From NCBI GenBank assembly GCA_949987705.1, contig OX465281.1, positions 173,490,516-173,554,515 of the forward strand: 64,000 bases of DNA. Reading direction: 5' to 3'. The DNA comes from Thereva unica. Taxonomy: Eukaryota > Arthropoda > Insecta > Diptera > Therevidae. The translations under genes and the position numbers were made by a program. Of this stretch, positions 61,844 through 64,000 are shown one piece after another (positions within the stretch are counted from its first letter, which is position 1; each line of letters opens with the position of its first letter). Under the pieces are notes generated by a model. The model saw only the letters and a program-made list of their open reading frames with translations, was not told where the DNA came from and searched no databases.

Positions 61844-62683
61844 ATGTGTCTGTCTCTTTTTACTGTCGCTTTTTCGTTTCATAAATTTTCAAATCACAAC
61901 GATGCTAAAGAAGTTTTCACTTCAAAAAATCAAATTTCTTCTGATGAAGATTACTTTCATATTCTTGAAGCTGGAATTACTAGACCGAAAGTATTTTTGA
62001 AACGACAACCAAATGAAAAATGGCACAACCCTTTTAATCCTTTTATTCTCAATATATTACAATCAAATACAGACATGCAGTTCATTATCGAGGAATACTC
62101 TTGTGCCGCATACGTTGTTGAATATGTTAATAAAACTAATAGAGGCATTAGCAACTTACAACGTCAAATTCTTGAAATAATGAATGAGCATCCTGAATTT
62201 GACATAGTAGAAATAACGAGAAAAATGAGTGTAAATATGCTCAATACTGTTGAATTGACGAGCCAAGAAGCAGCGTGGTACTTACTTCGTGAACCTATGT
62301 CCAAAAGTTCAGTATCTGTTGTTTATATCTCTACCGTATGGCCTATTGAACGACAGCGTATTAAGCGAACACAAAAAGAATTAGACGAACTGAATACTAA
62401 TGAGAACTCAACAAATATTTGGAAGGAAAACTGGTTTGACAAATATGAACAACGGCCCGAAGAATTAAAAGAATTAACACTCGCACAATTCGTTGCAAAC
62501 TATACTAAAAATTCACAAGGAATGTATATACGTAGAAGGCAAAAACGCATCATTCGATATAGAAACTATGACTTAGCTTCAGATTACAATGAGTATAAAA
62601 GAGAAATGGTGACTCTGCACATTCCATTTCGTAACGAAGAAAACGATATTCTTGATGGATTTATGACGAAAATGAACATCTGA
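61844..62683 (+). pseudogene. Helitron Rep C-terminal part
   Basis: Plus-strand frame with Helitron Rep motifs: FLKRQPNEKWHNPFNPFIL, then CAAYVVEYVNKTNRG, which holds the paired Tyr of the Rep active site, then VNMLNTVELTSQEAAWYLLR and TVWPIERQRI, and YIRRRQKRIIRYRNYD. The first residues before about 61900 do not match. The HUH part is absent, and the frame breaks at about 62660 just before the linker to the helicase. The product should not be active. Confidence 0.88.
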
Positions 62684-64000
62684 TTTTAGAACGTCGTGAA
62701 GAGTTTGAATCTGACTTAGACATCAACAAAACTATTGAAATTTGTCGAAAACTATGTCGTGAAGATGATCAAGGGAACGATGACGACGAGGTCCACGATG
62801 TTGCTACCAGATTTCCAGAAGCCAATCCATTTCAAGCACTCTATGACAATCCAGATTTGAGCGTAAACAATGATTTACGCTTAGCGACTCTTAATAAACT
62901 CGGTGCCATTGCCAAACGTAAAGAAAATCTTATGCCTAATGAACAATATTATGAGTTGATGAAAATGGCAAACCAAGAACAGAAAGATCTTTTGATGCAT
63001 GTCATTCATAATCTTCAGTTAGAAAATTCCTCTCCGTTGCAAATTTTTTTCACAGGTCCTGCTGGATGTGGTAAAACGTTTGTGATCAGACTTTTGATGG
63101 AAATTTATAATCGTTATTCGGATACCGATGGATTTTGTAACGCTTATATCACATGTGCTTCAACTGGCAAAGCTGCTGTGGCTATTGATGGGACAACGAT
63201 ACACACGGCACTTAAGATAAGTCTTTCGAAATTGCTGCCTTTGTCAATTGAAATAGCACAACAATACAGATCACTGTTCAAATATGTTCGCGTATTAATT
63301 ATCGATGAAATCAGTATGATTGGGGCAGAGATGTTGTCGCAAATAGATTCAAGATTGAAGCAAATTACCGGTAATTTTCAAGTGAATTTTGGAGGATTAG
63401 ATATAATCTTGATCGGTGATCTACGTCAACTACCGCCGGTTCGCGCTACTCCGATTTATAAGCAAATAAAGCGACGAAGCAGGGCCAACACTTTGGCGAG
63501 GATTGAAATTCTTCGAACTGAGCGAAGTAATGCGACAGGCCAATCGGACTTTCTCAACAATATTAACAAAAATTGGTGATGGGCAGCTCTTAGATGAGGA
63601 CGAGTTGCAATTAATTGAATCACGGTTCTACTCTGAAGAAGAGGTTGAGAGAATTTGTCCCGACGGTATACGATTGTTTTTCGATAATCATTCAGTTACT
63701 GCATATAATAATAAAGTTTTGAACTCCGCAGTCGAAAAAGTTATTTCAGAAGCAACTGATGCATATATAGGTTGCAACAATATTGAACAGCAAGCATCTA
63801 TGCGTCAAAAGTTACACAAAATGTCAATAATTGATACAGAAGGTTTGCCTTATGAACTGACATTAGTTATCAATAAATCATACATCATAACAACTAATAT
63901 CGACGTGTCAGATGGATTGGCGAATGGTGCGACGGGAAAATTAGTTTATATTGAATATAATGACAAAGGAGAAGTAGGTCGTTTGTGGCTAGAATTCCCT
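62684..64000 (+). pseudogene. Helitron PIF1-like helicase, runs off window
   Basis: Frame from about 62660 (linker EEFESDLDINKTIEICRKL, DDD-rich stretch, RFPEANPFQALYDNP) through Walker A GPAGCGKTFVIRLL, CASTGKAAVAIDGTTIHTAL, Walker B LIIDEISMIGAEM and IGDLRQLPPVRATPIYKQ. A frameshift near 63470 moves the rest to another frame (FELSEVMRQANRTFSTILTK-type motif, IRLFFDNHSVTAYNN, KSYIITTNIDVSDGLANGAT, WLEFP at the window end). All belong to the SF1B PIF1 family helicase of Helitrons, which unwinds DNA during rolling-circle transposition. Two frameshifts make it a relic. Confidence 0.9.

Overview
This window is from an animal nuclear genome, almost certainly an insect. It carries an insect-type gustatory-receptor-like exon, short GT-AG introns, an env-bearing errantivirus-type retroelement, a tRNA-derived SINE, several LINE lineages, Helitrons and many MITEs. 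The insect order cannot be fixed from sequence alone. No bacterial, phage or CRISPR content is seen.

Host genes are few. At the left edge (3-836, +) an open frame resembles a gustatory receptor exon that continues off the window. At 57543-57851 (-) there is an 81-residue two-exon gene for a secreted acidic peptide with a 63-nt intron. Nearly everything else is mobile DNA, much of it nested.

Region by region: 966-6160 is a Helentron/INE-1-like repeat split by an I-type LINE with a 14-bp target duplication; the LINE is itself broken by a mariner-like MITE, two SINE copies and a second LINE ('LINE B'). 6571-9843 is a pair of inverted termini enclosing a SINE split by LINE B, which is split by a hAT-like MITE. 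9905-11622 holds dispersed repeats and a large fold-back palindrome. 12290-19289 is a decayed SAP-gag Gypsy element (-), split by a TTAA-flanked piggyBac-like element and by a Jockey-like LINE (+). 20431-21897 is nested inverted-repeat elements, one with a small MADF-domain gene. 22594-26055 is Helentron-like copies around a LINE B deletion derivative. 26618-27931 is a non-autonomous Helitron plus a MITE in a (TA)n tract. 28010-39154 is a complete Gypsy element (-) with GCAT target duplication, 95-bp tandem repeats in its LTRs and a Helentron-like insertion in one LTR. 43524-51213 is a complete gag-pol-env errantivirus-type element (-) with identical LTRs and CGCG target duplication. 52317-58830 is a SINE, MITEs, LINE scraps and the peptide gene. 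59341-64000 is a Helentron-like copy and a rearranged autonomous Helitron, N-terminal part on minus and Rep C-terminus plus PIF1 helicase on plus.

How parts interact: the SINE and LINE B share a 3' tail, so LINE B probably mobilised the SINE. Both LTR elements use the same class of primer-binding site. The two full LTR elements are the youngest layer, with near-identical or identical LTRs; the I-type LINE, the SAP-gag Gypsy and the older Helentron-like copies are the eroded substrate. Coordinates of diverged repeats are approximate.
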